A stretch of DNA of 64,000 nt from Halichondria panicea. Taxonomy: Eukaryota; Porifera; Demospongiae; Suberitida; Halichondriidae. Shown one piece after another: positions 13,511 through 25,779 of this stretch. The stretch spans positions 2,557,001-2,621,000 of the forward strand of contig NC_087392.1 of assembly GCF_963675165.1 (NCBI RefSeq), written 5' to 3'. The position numbers were made by a program, and so were the translations under genes. Every line of letters starts with the position of its first letter. The first letter of the stretch is position 1. The notes beneath the pieces were generated by a model. That model worked only from the letters and a program-made list of their open reading frames with translations, was not told the DNA's origin and searched no databases.

Positions 13511-16500
13511 CGTAGGAGCTGATGAATCCTCTCCCATCCACCTTGGTCACCCCACTCCCCACTCCAGTCAAAGCCCGCCCCTTCATATTCCCTCCTGCTG
13601 TCCCAAAGCTACCTACAGTTACTGAGATCAGACATTTTGTTGAAACCAAAAGGTGAACCAAATGTTGCAACGTACGCTATGACTCATGCTTTTGTTTGGA
13701 CTGGTCACTAGTTGTTTTCGGTGTTTGCTGTTGCATAACAATGACCTCACATTACCACAGCCGACCGTGCAGCTCTAGCAGCGAAGAGGGATTACAAGAC
13801 TCCAAAAGCAGGGTAAGTTACTCACGAAACTAGTGCATGTATACTCACAGGCTATACTGTTGTGTTAGTGTATGTAGTATGTGCGTGCATACGCCTGTTC
13901 ATGCAATGGGTTTGCATGCTAGTCTCTTTTCATTGCATGCCCATTTTATTGTCTTCGACAATTTGCACATTTTAGTGCACACAATACGTGTGCTAGTGGA
14001 CTAAACTGCAAGGGGAATCTAAGGGAATGTTGTACAACATAACACGACATTGATGTTGTATCACTGTAAACTCCCAGGAAGCTTTGGCGACAGCTATCTC
14101 CACACTAGAAAACAATATGGCAACAGAGACTGATCACACCCACTTACATATGGCCCCACCCCCCCATCAGCGGGTGAGGTCAAGTAGTAGTAGCAGCTCA
14201 AGTGATGATTCATCATCTGATTCTAGCAGTGACGGTGAAACCGAGGAAGATGATTTGGACCTTTTGGTGAGTGTTAGTTAGAATGTGAGATGTTTCTAAG
14301 ATGATCCCTTACCAAATTCAATAATTGCTCACTTTCCTGTAGGATTGTTAACCAATTATCAATCATAGCTCTGCTGTGGCTTGTATGAACTTTGCATTGC
14401 CCTGTTAGTAACACATGTGGTATCCCACAGCTCTCCAACCAGATGTCCGTACCTACTACCACTATCACGCCTATCAAGACGACCCCTCCTCGAAGGATAT
14501 CACAGCAGATCATATCACCGCTAGCACTTGATGAATCTGCTAACCTCTCTCCTGCCCAGAGCAAGACTTTTATGCACTTCCCTCAGACAAGCACAGGGTT
14601 TAACCCTCAAACTAGCACAGGATTTAACCCTCAGACGAGCATTGGATTTATCCCTCAGATGAGCACGGAATTAAACCCTCAGACGACCACTGGATTTAAC
14701 CTTCAGGGTAACGCTGGATTTAAACCTATAAATTCTGAACAATCTAGAGGTGGATTGGAGGCTACTGATGTTGCTATGGACTTTAATGTCAGTGATAGCG
14801 ATAGCAGTTCTGGTTCCAGTTCCGATTCAGGCTCTGAGTCCGATTCCGAGTCTAGTGATTCTGAAGAGGAGTCTGTTGTCCAACCGAACAAAGTTATAAC
14901 TCAATCTAACCATAGAACCAATCTAAACTTGTCTCGAGGCTGTGAGGATGGGTTGATGCCGTTCAACAGCTCCGGGGGATTTTTGGAAGGCACAGATTTC
15001 CTAACTGGATTAAGTAACATTGAAGCACCGTCAAACAGCACAGGTCAATCAATCACTTCACACACAAGCTACCAAGCAGTTGGCTCTGAATCTCTGCAAC
15101 CTTCCGCTGTCACTTCTATTCCCATCACAGTTGATATCACATCTACTGTAGTTAGTCCCACACCTGTACCGGCCCCTGGTATTGATATGCCGGCTGTCAC
15201 TACTCAACTTAAGAGAAAGAACTCGTCTTCCCAGAGAACAGCTAGGAAGGCCCCCAAATTGACAATCAAAGAGGCTGCTACGGCTTTCCAGACTCAAGAT
15301 ACCCGACCCTTGGCCAAGAGAACGATTAGCATCACAAGTTCAGAGTACCACTCGGAAGAGGGGGAAGTATCTTCTGAAACAGAGGATCAGTCCGTCTTTT
15401 CTATGCAATCAACGGTGTCCACTTCAACCAATCAGATCACTCGACCCGGACAAAGTTGCGTAGGGACACAAGGAGTGCCTTCATCTAACAAGGAGCACAC
15501 GGAGAGTTTTGTTGTCCGCTATGCCCTCGCTGAGCTCAAGAGAGTGCCTGATCAGCACAAGCCAAAGGCTAAGGTGGAGCCATTCAGACAGACCACGGAC
15601 AGTCGTACAAGGAGCAGACCCCCTGAATCAGAGCCGATGTCGTCAGATCGCCATGACGATCCCCGTGGCCTAGGACGGGAGAGAAGTGAGGGGCGGAGCA
15701 GAGATGGCTACACCAGTGTCAGTGGCAGCAGGCACAGAGACGAATACAGGTACTGTACATGTAATTATAGTGTGTGCTCTTCTAGACTATTACGTGTGTT
15801 TATATACGTATACATGACTATAATATTGTATGCATCTAAGTGACTGATAAAAGCGTTTAAAGTCCTTGACAACAATTCAATATTGTGTACATGTAAATTA
15901 CTTGCACTGTTATACACCTGCAAGAACACTGTTTGAATGTGGAAGTACATGTACAATAACATATGGTATTTTGTGCCCTCAGTCGCTCTTACCACCGTGA
16001 CCGTTCAAGTGATCGTCCACGCTCTCACCGTGGGGCTAGTCGTTGGGAGCGCGAGTCCTCTCGGGATAGACGCTACCCCCCGGATGATCGGCACCACTCA
16101 AGTGGACGTGGCTGGGACCGTGGCGAGTATGACTACTGGACAGACGATCATAGCGACTACGGAGGTGAAAGGTCACGAGGAAGGGGCGGGCGGTATGGCG
16201 TAGAGAGTCAGAACTACCCTGAGAAGTACATGTCAGAAGCTCGCAGGAAAAAGCACGAGGCTGACAAGATGGTGGGTACCTTTTGGGTGGCTATAATTAT
16301 TATAAGTATGTACTGTTACATGTGCTGCATGTGTGCTGCATGTAATTGGAGATTTCGCTGCTTATACTTCAACCACCCATTGTGATGGGCTAACTGAGCA
16401 TGACTATATTGTTCTGTACGTGATATTAATTATTTTGCATGCAGCCACACAGTGTGGAGAAGGCAAAAGCTTACATGGAGTCAGTGGTCCTGTTTATGAA

Positions 16501-19500
16501 GTATGGTGATGCCACAGAGGTGAGGACGGCTTGAAATACTGTTATCTCGATCTGTACATACTGTTTTATACATACTGGATCGACATGCTCATGCAGAGAA
16601 TTATACAAATTTCGTTCATTCTATAGCAACAAAGTGAGTCCTCAAACACGGGTGCTAAGAAGACTAGCGCCTTCAGAACTTACAGCGAGACTGTTGCAAT
16701 GATAAAGTGAGCTGCTCATGATTTTCTGGGTCTGTTAATTGTGTATGCATGGTGGTGGCAACCAAGTAGCTGAGCAGTTCAAAGAGAATAATTCCCCCAC
16801 TCATAGTGTGTGTGTGTGGTTAGTAGGAACAATAGCGATCATCGTGTTTAGGTCTACATGCCAGTGTACAATCTTTGTTCAGTTTGGCCACTTGCCAACT
16901 TCTACCTCCAAAGCTAACATTGTCCATTGTTTGATGCATATTGGCTGTACAATTTTCTGTATTGGCTTTTTGTATGTACTAGGCTGCCAAATATATTTTA
17001 TCATTCCTTTGATAATTGCAGTTAGGTAAAATTAATATCTAAGACTCTACAATGTACAGTACAAATATATTAACCATTATATCATAATTACATGTATGAT
17101 TGATCTACATGTACTTTAGATCCCACTTGTGTGTGTTTAGCAGGGAATTATGAGCCATAATCTCATAGTTTCCCAGGGAATTATAAGCTTGAGGGCATAA
17201 AGTACAAGTATAATTTTTTTGAATGCACAGAAATGATAATAAAGCTGTAGCTAGCTGCATGATAATTAGCTATGGCTGTTCAGTTTTTTCACTACCAGTT
17301 TCTATAGCGTTTGCTGGGTTGATGGTAGGGTTCACCAGTATCTTTTCTTGTCTCTACGAGGAACACTAAGAGCCAATGATTATAACAGTTCTGGGTCCAT
17401 TGTCACAAGCATGAAAGCATGTCTTCAACTTGTAGTATTTGTCAACTTTGTCCTCCTGACTTCTGTTTCTATCCTGCAGTCATGTTTCAAACAGTAGACT
17501 CCCTGTGTCTTTTTGGGAGGGAACGATAGTGCACTGTAGCATTGCTGCAAGCTGTTCCTTGCTAGCTAGCCGTACATATAAGAACAGTTTACTGAGAAGC
17601 TTGAGCTGGGGGTGGGGCTTGAGTGCAGAGAAAAGAGGAGGCTGGGCTCATTTGTTGCAGAGTGCTTCCTGCACAAGGTGGAGTCACTAGTTGTCCATTC
17701 TAATGTTGAAGCAAGGCCAATGCAAAGGTTTTTTTAGCAGAGAAGCAGAAATCATCTAGCTTGTCAAAACGAGACATTTTCAAAAATAAAGCTGTTGCTA
17801 AGGCTTGCTGCTTTTATAGATACACTTCTTGCCTGAGGCAGCCAATGAAAAGTGGGATCTAAATCAGTTAGCACATGTGCATTCGGTATCTATGGTTATA
17901 GTGTCCCTTATCCCTCGGGCAAAGCCCTCGTGATTGGGACACTATAACACATAGATACCTCATGCCCATGTACATCTATAACATAGTACAACACTCTATA
18001 ATAATTATGTGGCATTAGGTAACTTAGTATCAATCTACCATAATACTATGTTGCCAGGTAATTACCAAGCCTCTAAGTGCCCTGGGAATGAAGTGGTCAC
18101 CCATACACTTGCAAAAGCCATAGGAGCTAATTAACAGTCTCCTCCACATTTTCTGAAGTAATATGCGTGTCTATAATAATTTTCTTAAAATTGATGGTGA
18201 TCGAGAATACGGTACCAGTCTTACAGCCACCCACTTTTGGTCACTGTAGTTCTCTCTAGTTATACACATAATTATTTGTTTTTGGCCGCAGGTACTGTCA
18301 AAACATGGCTAATGACTGCAAGCCTCTAGTTGTTTTGTGGTGAGTTATCTGCAATAATTTTTTTATGTATCGACATCATTATCGATCACTGTGCATTTAC
18401 ATGTGTGGGAGCACACACAGAGACATGCACCTCTTCAACCCTATACATGCGCACACAGAGACATGCACACACAGAGACATGCACCTCTTCAACCCTATAT
18501 ATGTACCATGCACACAATAAATTGCAGTATGAGGTGTCAAAGTGTTCTACTCTGGAGAATGTATCTGATAAAATTGCCTGCAGCTTCAACTATACAACAG
18601 GTACTCACATATGTTATGGTTAGCGCATTAGCACTTCAGGTTATAGTCTTCCTTAAAATTCTTCTTGTTTTCATTCGAAGCTGATTATTCAATGTGTATA
18701 ATAAGTTGTTTCCTAGGCTACAGCTTAGTGCTTGAAATAATGCAATACCTATCCATTACATTTGTAGTTGTGTTGTTTATTATTGGCATATTATACATTA
18801 AGTTATGCTGATTAAGTTGTTTCCCAAGCTCCAGCTCGGTGCTTAAAATATTATAATCACTATCCATTAGTTATGTTGCCATACTCCATTAGCCATACGG
18901 GTGCATATAATAGTATAGTCAGTTGTTTCCCAGGCTACATGTCTAGTGCTGGAAATATTGCAATTATACTATCCATTATGCACTACACATGCAGGAGCTT
19001 CAAGAATACTTTATTCCACCTAAGGTATGTACTGTGTAAACACTTAACAGGGCTTTCAAATCCACCATGTTAGCTAGTTCTAGCTAACATATAATTATTA
19101 TAATATTCTAATAATTAATAATATTCTAGTAAATATAATTATGATGTAGCCATATCTACATGTACGCAGTACGTTCCTGACACTGAAAGTTGTAATTGTT
19201 TTCAGGGCACACAAGGGAAGTCCCCGTATCCAAACAGCTCCTCCCCCCTCCCGTCCCCAGCCAGTGTGGGCAGCACCACCAGCACCGGTAGTGGGGGGTG
19301 GACGGCCACTCAAGACCCCTCCCCTTCCGGCTCAGCCACCGTACCCAAACACATTGTGAACAAGGCCACTGAGCACCTCACTATATCTGGCTATGTCAGT
19401 AACAGCGTGGAGTTGTGGAAGACCAGCGAATCGCTCATGAGCCAGTACAGAGGTGTGTGTTCATTGCCTACATATGTACTGTAATAACTAACTATACATG

Positions 19501-20604
19501 TGCCTTTTGTGAATGTGGCCATGCATACATTCAAAAACATGATCAGTGAGTTTACTGAGATAATTAATAGTTGCTCAATGATCGATCGAGTGGCCAGTTT
19601 TTAGCACAACTGGAGAATGACCACCAGCTTCTTAAATAATGTATGTAATCAGAGTGTGTTATTTAGAAACACAACAAATTTACAGACCCTATTTCCTAAC
19701 ACATGTAATAGTATAGTTTTGACTTCTGTAACTGGAAGTATATAGTCCAATTACCCCCCTCCCACTCTTTGTAGGTCATGATTTCCTGCTACAATAACAT
19801 GATTTAAGCTGTATAATACACAAAGACTGATTGTGATGTATATCCGTTTCATGTGTATAGTCTCTGTGAGGCTGCACTGTTGGCAATACAAACACGATGT
19901 CTCATCACTGGCTTGTTACACGGCGCTCTTGTACAGTAGTAAACACCCACTCATACTTTGTGTATTCTGGGTGTGAGAGCACTAGTCTAGACAACTACGA
20001 GCCTTGAATATCCATATCGAGTAGTTTCATTATTCTTTGATTGGGCAGTATTTGGCTTACCTGATTTCAGTTGCTCCTATTTTGGCTACCCTAACTTTCC
20101 CTTTTTAAGATCGTGTTGCTACAATAGCTGATCACGAGAAACTAAATAGCTGTCATTCAATGAGGTATTATAATTATTCTATGCCTGATCGTCTTTTATT
20201 GTTGCTGCCATTGTTACAGAACTTTGAAGTGTTTATTCTCTTTCTTTGATTTCAGATTACTTCTCGAAGCATGACCACACAGCTAGTCAGAGAATGAGCC
20301 ACCACAGGTACGTGCGTGGCCACATGACTATGCCTCAGGGCATTACGTATGTGCATGCATGATCGAGTGTCGTTTTAATTTACAAGACCTGTTATCAACA
20401 ACTTAATTGCTCTGGCACGTAGATCACAGAAAATCATTTAAACTTGTTTGACATCAAAATAATTTGCAACACCCCAGCAGTTGTTTAGTTTGTGGTATGC
20501 ATATCGTGTGATAATTGCATTCTCTTTTTTCCTGCAGCCCTGTGAGCCATGTTGCTACCTGGAGTGAGAAAGTCTTACGGAATATCAGATATAATAGTTA
20601 CTAG
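9077..20604 (+). CDS. AFF: AF4/FMR2-family protein, super elongation complex scaffold
   Basis: Eighteen exons in phase: 9077-9099, 11641-11680, 11953-12036, 12316-13212, 13336-13377, 13516-13652, 13761-13812, 14078-14266, 14431-15749, 15983-16271, 16445-16519, 16627-16706, 18292-18339, 18528-18600, 18995-19024, 19206-19452, 20256-20307, 20538-20604; 1,247 residues. The N-terminus carries the family's basic opening, PLFGKP (about 33-38) and a DRIQEILGSYRNF motif like the P-TEFb-binding region of AFF4. A long disordered middle has a Lys-rich patch and a Ser/Asp-rich tract (about 458-485). The C-terminal homology domain (about 1010-1247) has KYMSEARRKKHEADKM, YSETVAMIKY and VLCMRCQSVLLWRMYLIKL, then helices ending near SHVATWSEKV. 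Family knowledge: AFF1/4 and fly Lilliputian tether P-TEFb, ELL and AF9/ENL to release paused polymerase. Exon 10 encodes an Arg/Asp/Ser-rich insert not typical of vertebrate AFFs. Confidence 0.88.
9100..11640 (+). other. First intron of the AFF gene
   Basis: A 2,541-bp intron between the 23-nt first coding exon and exon 2. It is AT-rich with stops in all frames. No coding segment, RNA gene or clear repeat was recognised. Confidence 0.55.
13433..13509. repeat. (CA)n microsatellite beside a 3' splice site
   Basis: An interrupted CA tract of about 77 bp in an AFF intron. It ends six bases before the acceptor AG at 13514-13515 and occupies the place of a normal polypyrimidine tract. Confidence 0.9.
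16707..18291 (+). other. AFF intron 12
   Basis: A 1,585-bp intron inside the C-terminal homology domain coding region. It contains the inverted repeat at 17885-17959 and otherwise only AT-rich sequence without open frames that look coding. Confidence 0.55.
17885..17959. repeat. Imperfect inverted repeat (hairpin or short MITE)
   Basis: The left arm GGTATCTATGGTTATAGTGT and the right arm ending ACTATAACACATAGATACC are near-complementary over about 22 bp, around a 28-base loop. It lies in an AFF intron. It could be a small inverted-repeat transposon remnant or a structured RNA. Confidence 0.7.
18411..18500. repeat. Short tandem duplication in an AFF intron
   Basis: A CACACAGAGACATGCACCTC-type unit is repeated, twice complete (18412 and 18465) and once truncated between them (about 18452). 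The last copy ends 28 bp before the next exon. Confidence 0.75.
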
Positions 20605-21058
20605 ACAGTATGGGTAATAAACATTCAACCATGACTCAGGTCTATAAAGTGTTTATGTGCACTTATTTTTGTGTGTCTTTTATGTTTTTCAGTTGCTGTA
20701 ACAGGGGAGTCCTGTATGTATGTATGTATACTGTTCCCATTCTTAAATCATCGAGTCTATTGATTTTTGTTGCTTGTGCAGCTCTAAATTATAAATACAA
20801 ATAATCATTACTGATTCCTTCGATTCGCTAGAATTATGTAGAATGGACATGCACTATGCATGCAGCACATGTACATAATTATTGACATGGGATAAAGTGT
20901 TGCAGCTGTCTTGCCAAACCTCAAAGTTCAATAGTTGCATGCTTACTCAGCACAACCATCAAAGGTCAAAGTGCATAATTACTTTTTGTGCTGTTATTAT
21001 AGTTTCAAGTAAGTATATTAAATTATATAGTCTACACAGTCTTGAAAAGCAGTTCACT
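20605..21058. other. Intergenic spacer, AFF to the mastermind-like candidate
   Basis: 454 bp. An AATAAA at 20616-20621 follows the AFF stop by 11 bases and may serve as its poly(A) signal. The rest would hold the promoter of the next gene; no TATA box could be assigned. Confidence 0.45.
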
Positions 21059-24000
21059 ATGCCAGTTATAGCAAAGACCGAGTACCTACTGAGCCCAGAA
21101 CATCTCCTATCTCGACATCAACATCATGTGTCAGGATTTCACCAGACACCCACACTGCCCCATTCAATCTTATTGAACGGCAATACACTGAATCGTTCTC
21201 TCTTCATCTTCCGTACTCACCACAGGGCCTGTGCAGAGAGGAGAAAAATTGGTCTTAGCTATGAGTTACAAGTGGAAGCTATCCGGACTGGCAAGTTTCT
21301 AGAGAAGATTGACTGCCCACCAACCACAACCAAACACACTCATTCCACTACCAAAGAACCAGAGAAACACTCACAAACTGACCAGGAGACCACTTGTGGG
21401 ACAAAACCTGAACCAATGGTGAGCTTCCCTTTTTCAACAATTTCAAATGATGTCATAGTATGATAAGTATCGTATAACAGTACATGTCAGTCAGGTTCTA
21501 TTTTAGTTAACAGCTATTGTCAAACTTGTAAGAGTGTCCTCTTAACTGTACCTGTGTTGGCGTAGTTTCCCTGGATAAGAGTGCGATATCTAGTACTGGT
21601 AAGCTGCTGCGTGTAATTACCACATCAGTTATTGTTGATTGTATAGCTCTTTGCTGCACGAACCTTTGATCTGACCTTACCTGCTAGTCTCTATAGAAAC
21701 AGACCTCCAATTGTTTTAGGTAGGCGGATTTCTTGGAAATAGCCTACCTAAAATTCTGGGAAATGGCCATAGCCGTAGTGAGGTCATAATTTTGTCTAGT
21801 ACTACATTGTAGTCCGCTGCAATCTTGTCATCTCTGATTTAGCCCATCTCTGATTTAGCCCGAATACTGTGTATGACCCTCTCCCTCTATTACCTTCTTA
21901 CATGAGTTGGGGATCTGACTTAGGGATGCAGTATCTTTTGTTGTTTGAATGTGGATTGTGTGCTTGCATGTTTATTTGCTTGGGCTACCCTGGTAGAGTA
22001 ATTGGCAACCCAACTGTTACTGATGTTTGGTCTGGATTACGGATATTTAACTAATAGGGTGGGCACTACAGCCTCTTGAGAAATTGTATGCAACTGTACA
22101 ATGTAGCGTAATAAAAGTTTCTGTTTCCATGTATGACGGTTTGCACTTAAGTGCTTTTAGTAGATTGCATGTGTTCTCACTTTCGTGAGATTTTTCACTA
22201 CACCTACACAGCATTTTAAACCCAGATTGCTCATTGTATGCAATGTAAGTGCTAATAACATAACTACCATGACTGCGTGCACATTTACGCACATTTTACA
22301 CCGACTAGTTTGTGTAGGCAGGTGGGGTGTTATTGATTTTCCTCCTTATAATTATGACAACCTCTCATTTATTTAGCCTATACTATTGTAAATCTGTTTT
22401 ACAATAGTATAACATTTTCTTCCCGTTATGTGACGGAGTTGATTACATAACCCAAACTTACTTTTACGGCTTTTTGGTTTTCTGCTTCATGGGCCTCTTG
22501 TTGTTACGTACTATGTATGGGTGCCCCTGCACCACTGCCTCATCATCTAGTGAGGTGAGCTGCTTTACCCTAGTGGGATGATCTCATTCTAGCGTGTTGG
22601 GATAGTTCAAGGGCATATTTTAATCCTACATTAGTTGTGGTGATTGAATGTGAGGTCAGAACTTGCTACCATGGACATCATAGGTACAATACATCATAGG
22701 TTCTGTGAGAAAATTGTCAGAGTCTTTGATGTGGCTTTGCCCTTCTGCATCCTTTACTTGCGCATGTGTTTATCACTTTGGCAGCTGCCTCCATAATATC
22801 ATATTTCCTTTTGTACATGCCACAGGTATCATTGTAAAAAATTAGTGGCCCATGCAAGCGTATGTTACTTGTAGTATAAATTGCTGTGCTACAAGTATGT
22901 TGTAATAGCTAAACACAAAATAATCATGCTGTCTCTTTCTTTGCAGGATACTCATCCCTTCAAACATTCTCCTCTGAGTCCACTGACCAATCCAATCTGT
23001 CCACATAAACCACATGATTGCTCCACTGACACCAAGCCGAACTTAAACTGTTCCACTGACTACAACACTGCAATGTTATACAATATGAACGGTGAACGAC
23101 TAACTGGAAAAACTTATAATCACAGCGGCCTTGAAAATAGAGTATTAGTAAAAACTGAACCTGGCACTGAAGAAGCCACACCACATCATTGTGCATCACC
23201 AATAGAAAATCGACCAACAAAACCGACTACTCTGATTCCAAGAGGAAAGAACAACACTGGTCCCCCCAGAACAAAACGGAGAAGATACTCCATCTCAACA
23301 TCTGTCACTCCTCTATCCTCAAGCTACTCTGACGATGCTGGGGATGATCTGAGCCTGTCTGCTGAGGACTGTATATCTGGAGTAATCAGTACACCCCATA
23401 TCAAGCCACTAGAGGAAGGAGATGACATACTAACAACACCATCACCAGCCACAACACCAACACTCAGTAGAAACAAGACGAATGCGCACAGAACTAAAAG
23501 TACTAGTGCAAGAGCTACTCCCTCACCTCCCAATCCCAATGCACTTTCACGCTCGGGGGCAGAGAGTAACAGCAAATTAACTGTGAAAGGAGATTTGGTA
23601 CAAGACTTAGATGAATTCACAAAAATTATGGAGATGGTCACAAAAGAACAGCTAGCCAAAGAAAGACAAGCCACAATCTCAACAACTCAGCAACAAATGA
23701 ACATAACTTCTCAAAGAGCTCGACGAATGACGTCACCTCCCCCCTACTACCCTCCTGGAGCCCAGCCCATCAATGGAGGACCACCCGTATCGCAAACAAA
23801 CTATTTAATGCAGCCACAATTCAAGTATCCAGTGACACCAGTTCCAAGAAGGGTATCGCTACCTGATGGAACTCTAGAGAACAGGCCACTTGCTCGACCT
23901 CACTCTCTAGAAATGCATAAGAATCCACGACCTGTGGCTTTGTCTGGAATTTCTCCCCATTTGGATAGCTCAGAATTGATGAGTCCCGCGCTTTTGTCGA

Positions 24001-24542
24001 CACCTCGTACTTCTACTCCTGGCTACCCTGACCATCCAGGACACTACTCTGTGACTGCACCTGAACACACAACAATGATCACACAGCCTCCGTGCACACC
24101 AACCACCCCTCGTGGCAACTTTTCTGCTTTTTCAAATCAACAACTATTAAAATCCCCTACTCAAGCTCGCCCGTTTTTCCCACAAAATGGAACCTCTTAC
24201 CAATATCAACGAAAACACTCTTTGCCGGCTGGTTTACCTAACTCGACACCGTGGTCTCAAGCACAGCAAACTCACAACTCCCCACAACAAAATGAAGCCT
24301 GCCTACCCAGAGTCCATCCTGGCCTGGAGACGATCACTTCCCACAAGCGACCCCCAACACAAGGCCAGGCCTGGGTCACTGGAGGACAAATGCGAGAAAT
24401 GTCTCTGACATTGCCGCAGTTCTCAAACCACTATTCTGTAGTTGATACTACTCCTGTCCCTAATACAGGTCTTCCTCCAACCCCTATGTTGAACTATCAC
24501 AATCACTCAACTCTCTCTTACAGTCGCCATCACCCACTTTGA
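21059..24542 (+). CDS. Proline/serine-rich nuclear protein, candidate mastermind-like Notch coactivator
   Basis: Two exons, 21059-21418 and 22947-24542, give 651 residues. No family is recognised with certainty. Residues 44-83 form a proline-free, probably helical stretch with R-x-HH-x-x-C (RTHHRAC, 52-58), preceded by LPHS (33-36). Mastermind proteins have a comparable LP..HS.....R....RRHHSTC helix that binds CSL-Notch. Further along are KTEP (189-192), a basic RTKRRR nuclear-localisation-like motif (228-233) and an acidic/aromatic LDEFTKIMEMV segment (341-351) in an otherwise disordered chain. Human MAML genes also put the N-terminal helix on exon 1 and most of the rest on one long exon 2; here exon 1 is 120 and exon 2 is 531 codons. 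The start is the last in-frame ATG before the conserved block. The mastermind call is an inference from short motifs and layout; the coding region itself is well supported. Confidence 0.4.
21714..21753. repeat. Short inverted repeat (hairpin)
   Basis: TTTTAGGTAGGC pairs perfectly with GCCTACCTAAAA; the stem extends with one mismatch to nearly 19 bp around a two-base loop. Confidence 0.75.
22379..22411. repeat. Perfect 14-bp inverted repeat
   Basis: TATACTATTGTAAA and its exact reverse complement flank a five-base loop, TCTGT. Confidence 0.85.
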
Positions 24543-25373
24543 TTTGTCTGTTCCTCTATAAAATTATATATAGCTATCAGATTTTTAGAATTCTATTCAT
24601 GAGTTTATCTGTTACCCTGTGAAATACAATGTAAAGTTTTGAGGTTTTTCTTACAAATGGATAATTATATAGATCTATAAACAGGTAGCCCAGTACAACC
24701 TGTATACAGATGTCTTGTTCAGTTGTGTTCGTGTACACAAAGAAGGAATTTGCACTATTGCATCAAAGAAAAGGTAATAATTCACATTCATGGACCATGC
24801 AAGAGCTACCAAGGGTTATTAATGCACACAAGTGTGTGTGGTGGATAATGCACACTTGGCTATACCAAGAGTGACTCTCTTACAGTCACCATCACCCTCA
24901 TTCTCTTTGCTATCAAGAGTTCATTACAGGTTATACACGCATACCGTATAGTGCACATTTTCTAGGGGCTTAATTTTCGCAGATTTCGTGGGTTAGCAAT
25001 CCTACACGAAAATTAAGTCCACAAAAATTGTTCTTTATCTGCTATAACGTGCAAGGTGTGGCTTCCGGTAAGCAGTCATTCTGCGAATATTGTGCAACGA
25101 AATGTGCAATGAAATGCTTTTAGAGGCCATTCCACAAAATATAAGCGCCAGTGCCTCAAAAATTGAAAATTTCATACTATAAAATTATGGTATATCAGAT
25201 GTGAAATGAATTAGGTTTGAGGTTTCCTACAAAGGACTATCATAATTATGATAAACAGATAGCCCCACAGATGTCTTGTGGATTGTGTTTGTGTGCCCAA
25301 CAAAGGAGCAAGTTTAACCACTATTGTATTAAGATAATGAGCACACCTGGATAAAGAGCTATACCAAGCATGT
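24508..25373. repeat. Tandem duplication of the 3' end of the preceding gene
   Basis: Unit A (about 24508-24872) begins in the last codons and covers the 3' UTR. Unit B (about 24873-25373) repeats it. Matched landmarks: CTCTCTTACAGTC(G/A)CCATCACCC, CAGATGTCTTGT, and GCTATACCAAG at both unit ends. Unit B is longer because an inverted-repeat element sits inside it at about 24941-25160. Confidence 0.7.
24941..25160. mobile_element. Inverted-repeat element (MITE-like), degraded copy
   Basis: It starts with TACCGTATAGTGCACATTTT and contains the TTTCGTGGG..CACGAAAA motifs found in the related elements at 27451, 28171, 31979 and 50803. The right end is diverged. It interrupts unit B of the tandem duplication. 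Confidence 0.5.
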
Positions 25374-25383
25374 GTATATATAA

Positions 25384-25461
25384 CCTCGTCCTAGGTAGAG
25401 TTGTCTCTAAGGTTGCCAATTAACTAGCCTATAGCGAGGCAACTCGGCCTGGGAACCGAGG
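25384..25461. mobile_element. Short inverted-repeat element
   Basis: The left arm CCTCGTCCTAGGTAGAGTTG and the right arm CAACTCGGCCTGGGAACCGAGG are imperfect inverse copies about 25 bp long, around a core of about 28 bp. Confidence 0.5.
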
Positions 25462-25779
25462 CTATAGTATGGGGAGGAGGTCAAGGATGCTGGCTGGTGG
25501 CCAGTGATCTATTATCTGAGCATATATGATAATAATTATTTTATGGCATAAACACATAAAATGTACTGGGTGATGTAGATCTACAGACAGTCTATACAGA
25601 GTATAATTTGGTAGACCACGAGAGTGATCAGTGCTTTACGCTGCCCAACCTTTTGCTACACACTTGAGTTTTGAGAGTCACATTGAAGGGGATAATCTGA
25701 GGAGATTCACATAGTTACACACAATTATGCATGATCACAGCTCCCACACACTCACACCTGCATATGAAGCGCCCACCAC

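Larger units (their letters stand above)
21419..22946 (+). other. Intron of the mastermind-like candidate
   Basis: A 1,528-bp intron holding two small hairpins (21714-21753 and 22379-22411) and a direct repeat of CATCTCTGATTTAGCC around 21828-21860. No coding exon was recognised, though a small one cannot be excluded. Confidence 0.5.
24543..25779. other. Convergent intergenic region
   Basis: 1,237 bp between the stops of the mastermind-like candidate and the ALKBH8-like gene. It holds the tandem 3' duplication, one inverted-repeat element and a second short one at 25384-25461. No methyltransferase coding was found on the minus strand. Confidence 0.55.

Noticed and set aside
13378-13625. Frames of 81 and 125 codons over the CA repeat
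   Set aside because: Low-complexity translation of a microsatellite plus shadow frames of AFF exon 6.
16739-17029. 96-codon plus-strand frame in an AFF intron
   Set aside because: It begins 33 bp past the donor of AFF exon 12, and exon 12 joins exon 13 in phase with conserved sequence (MIK-YCQN).
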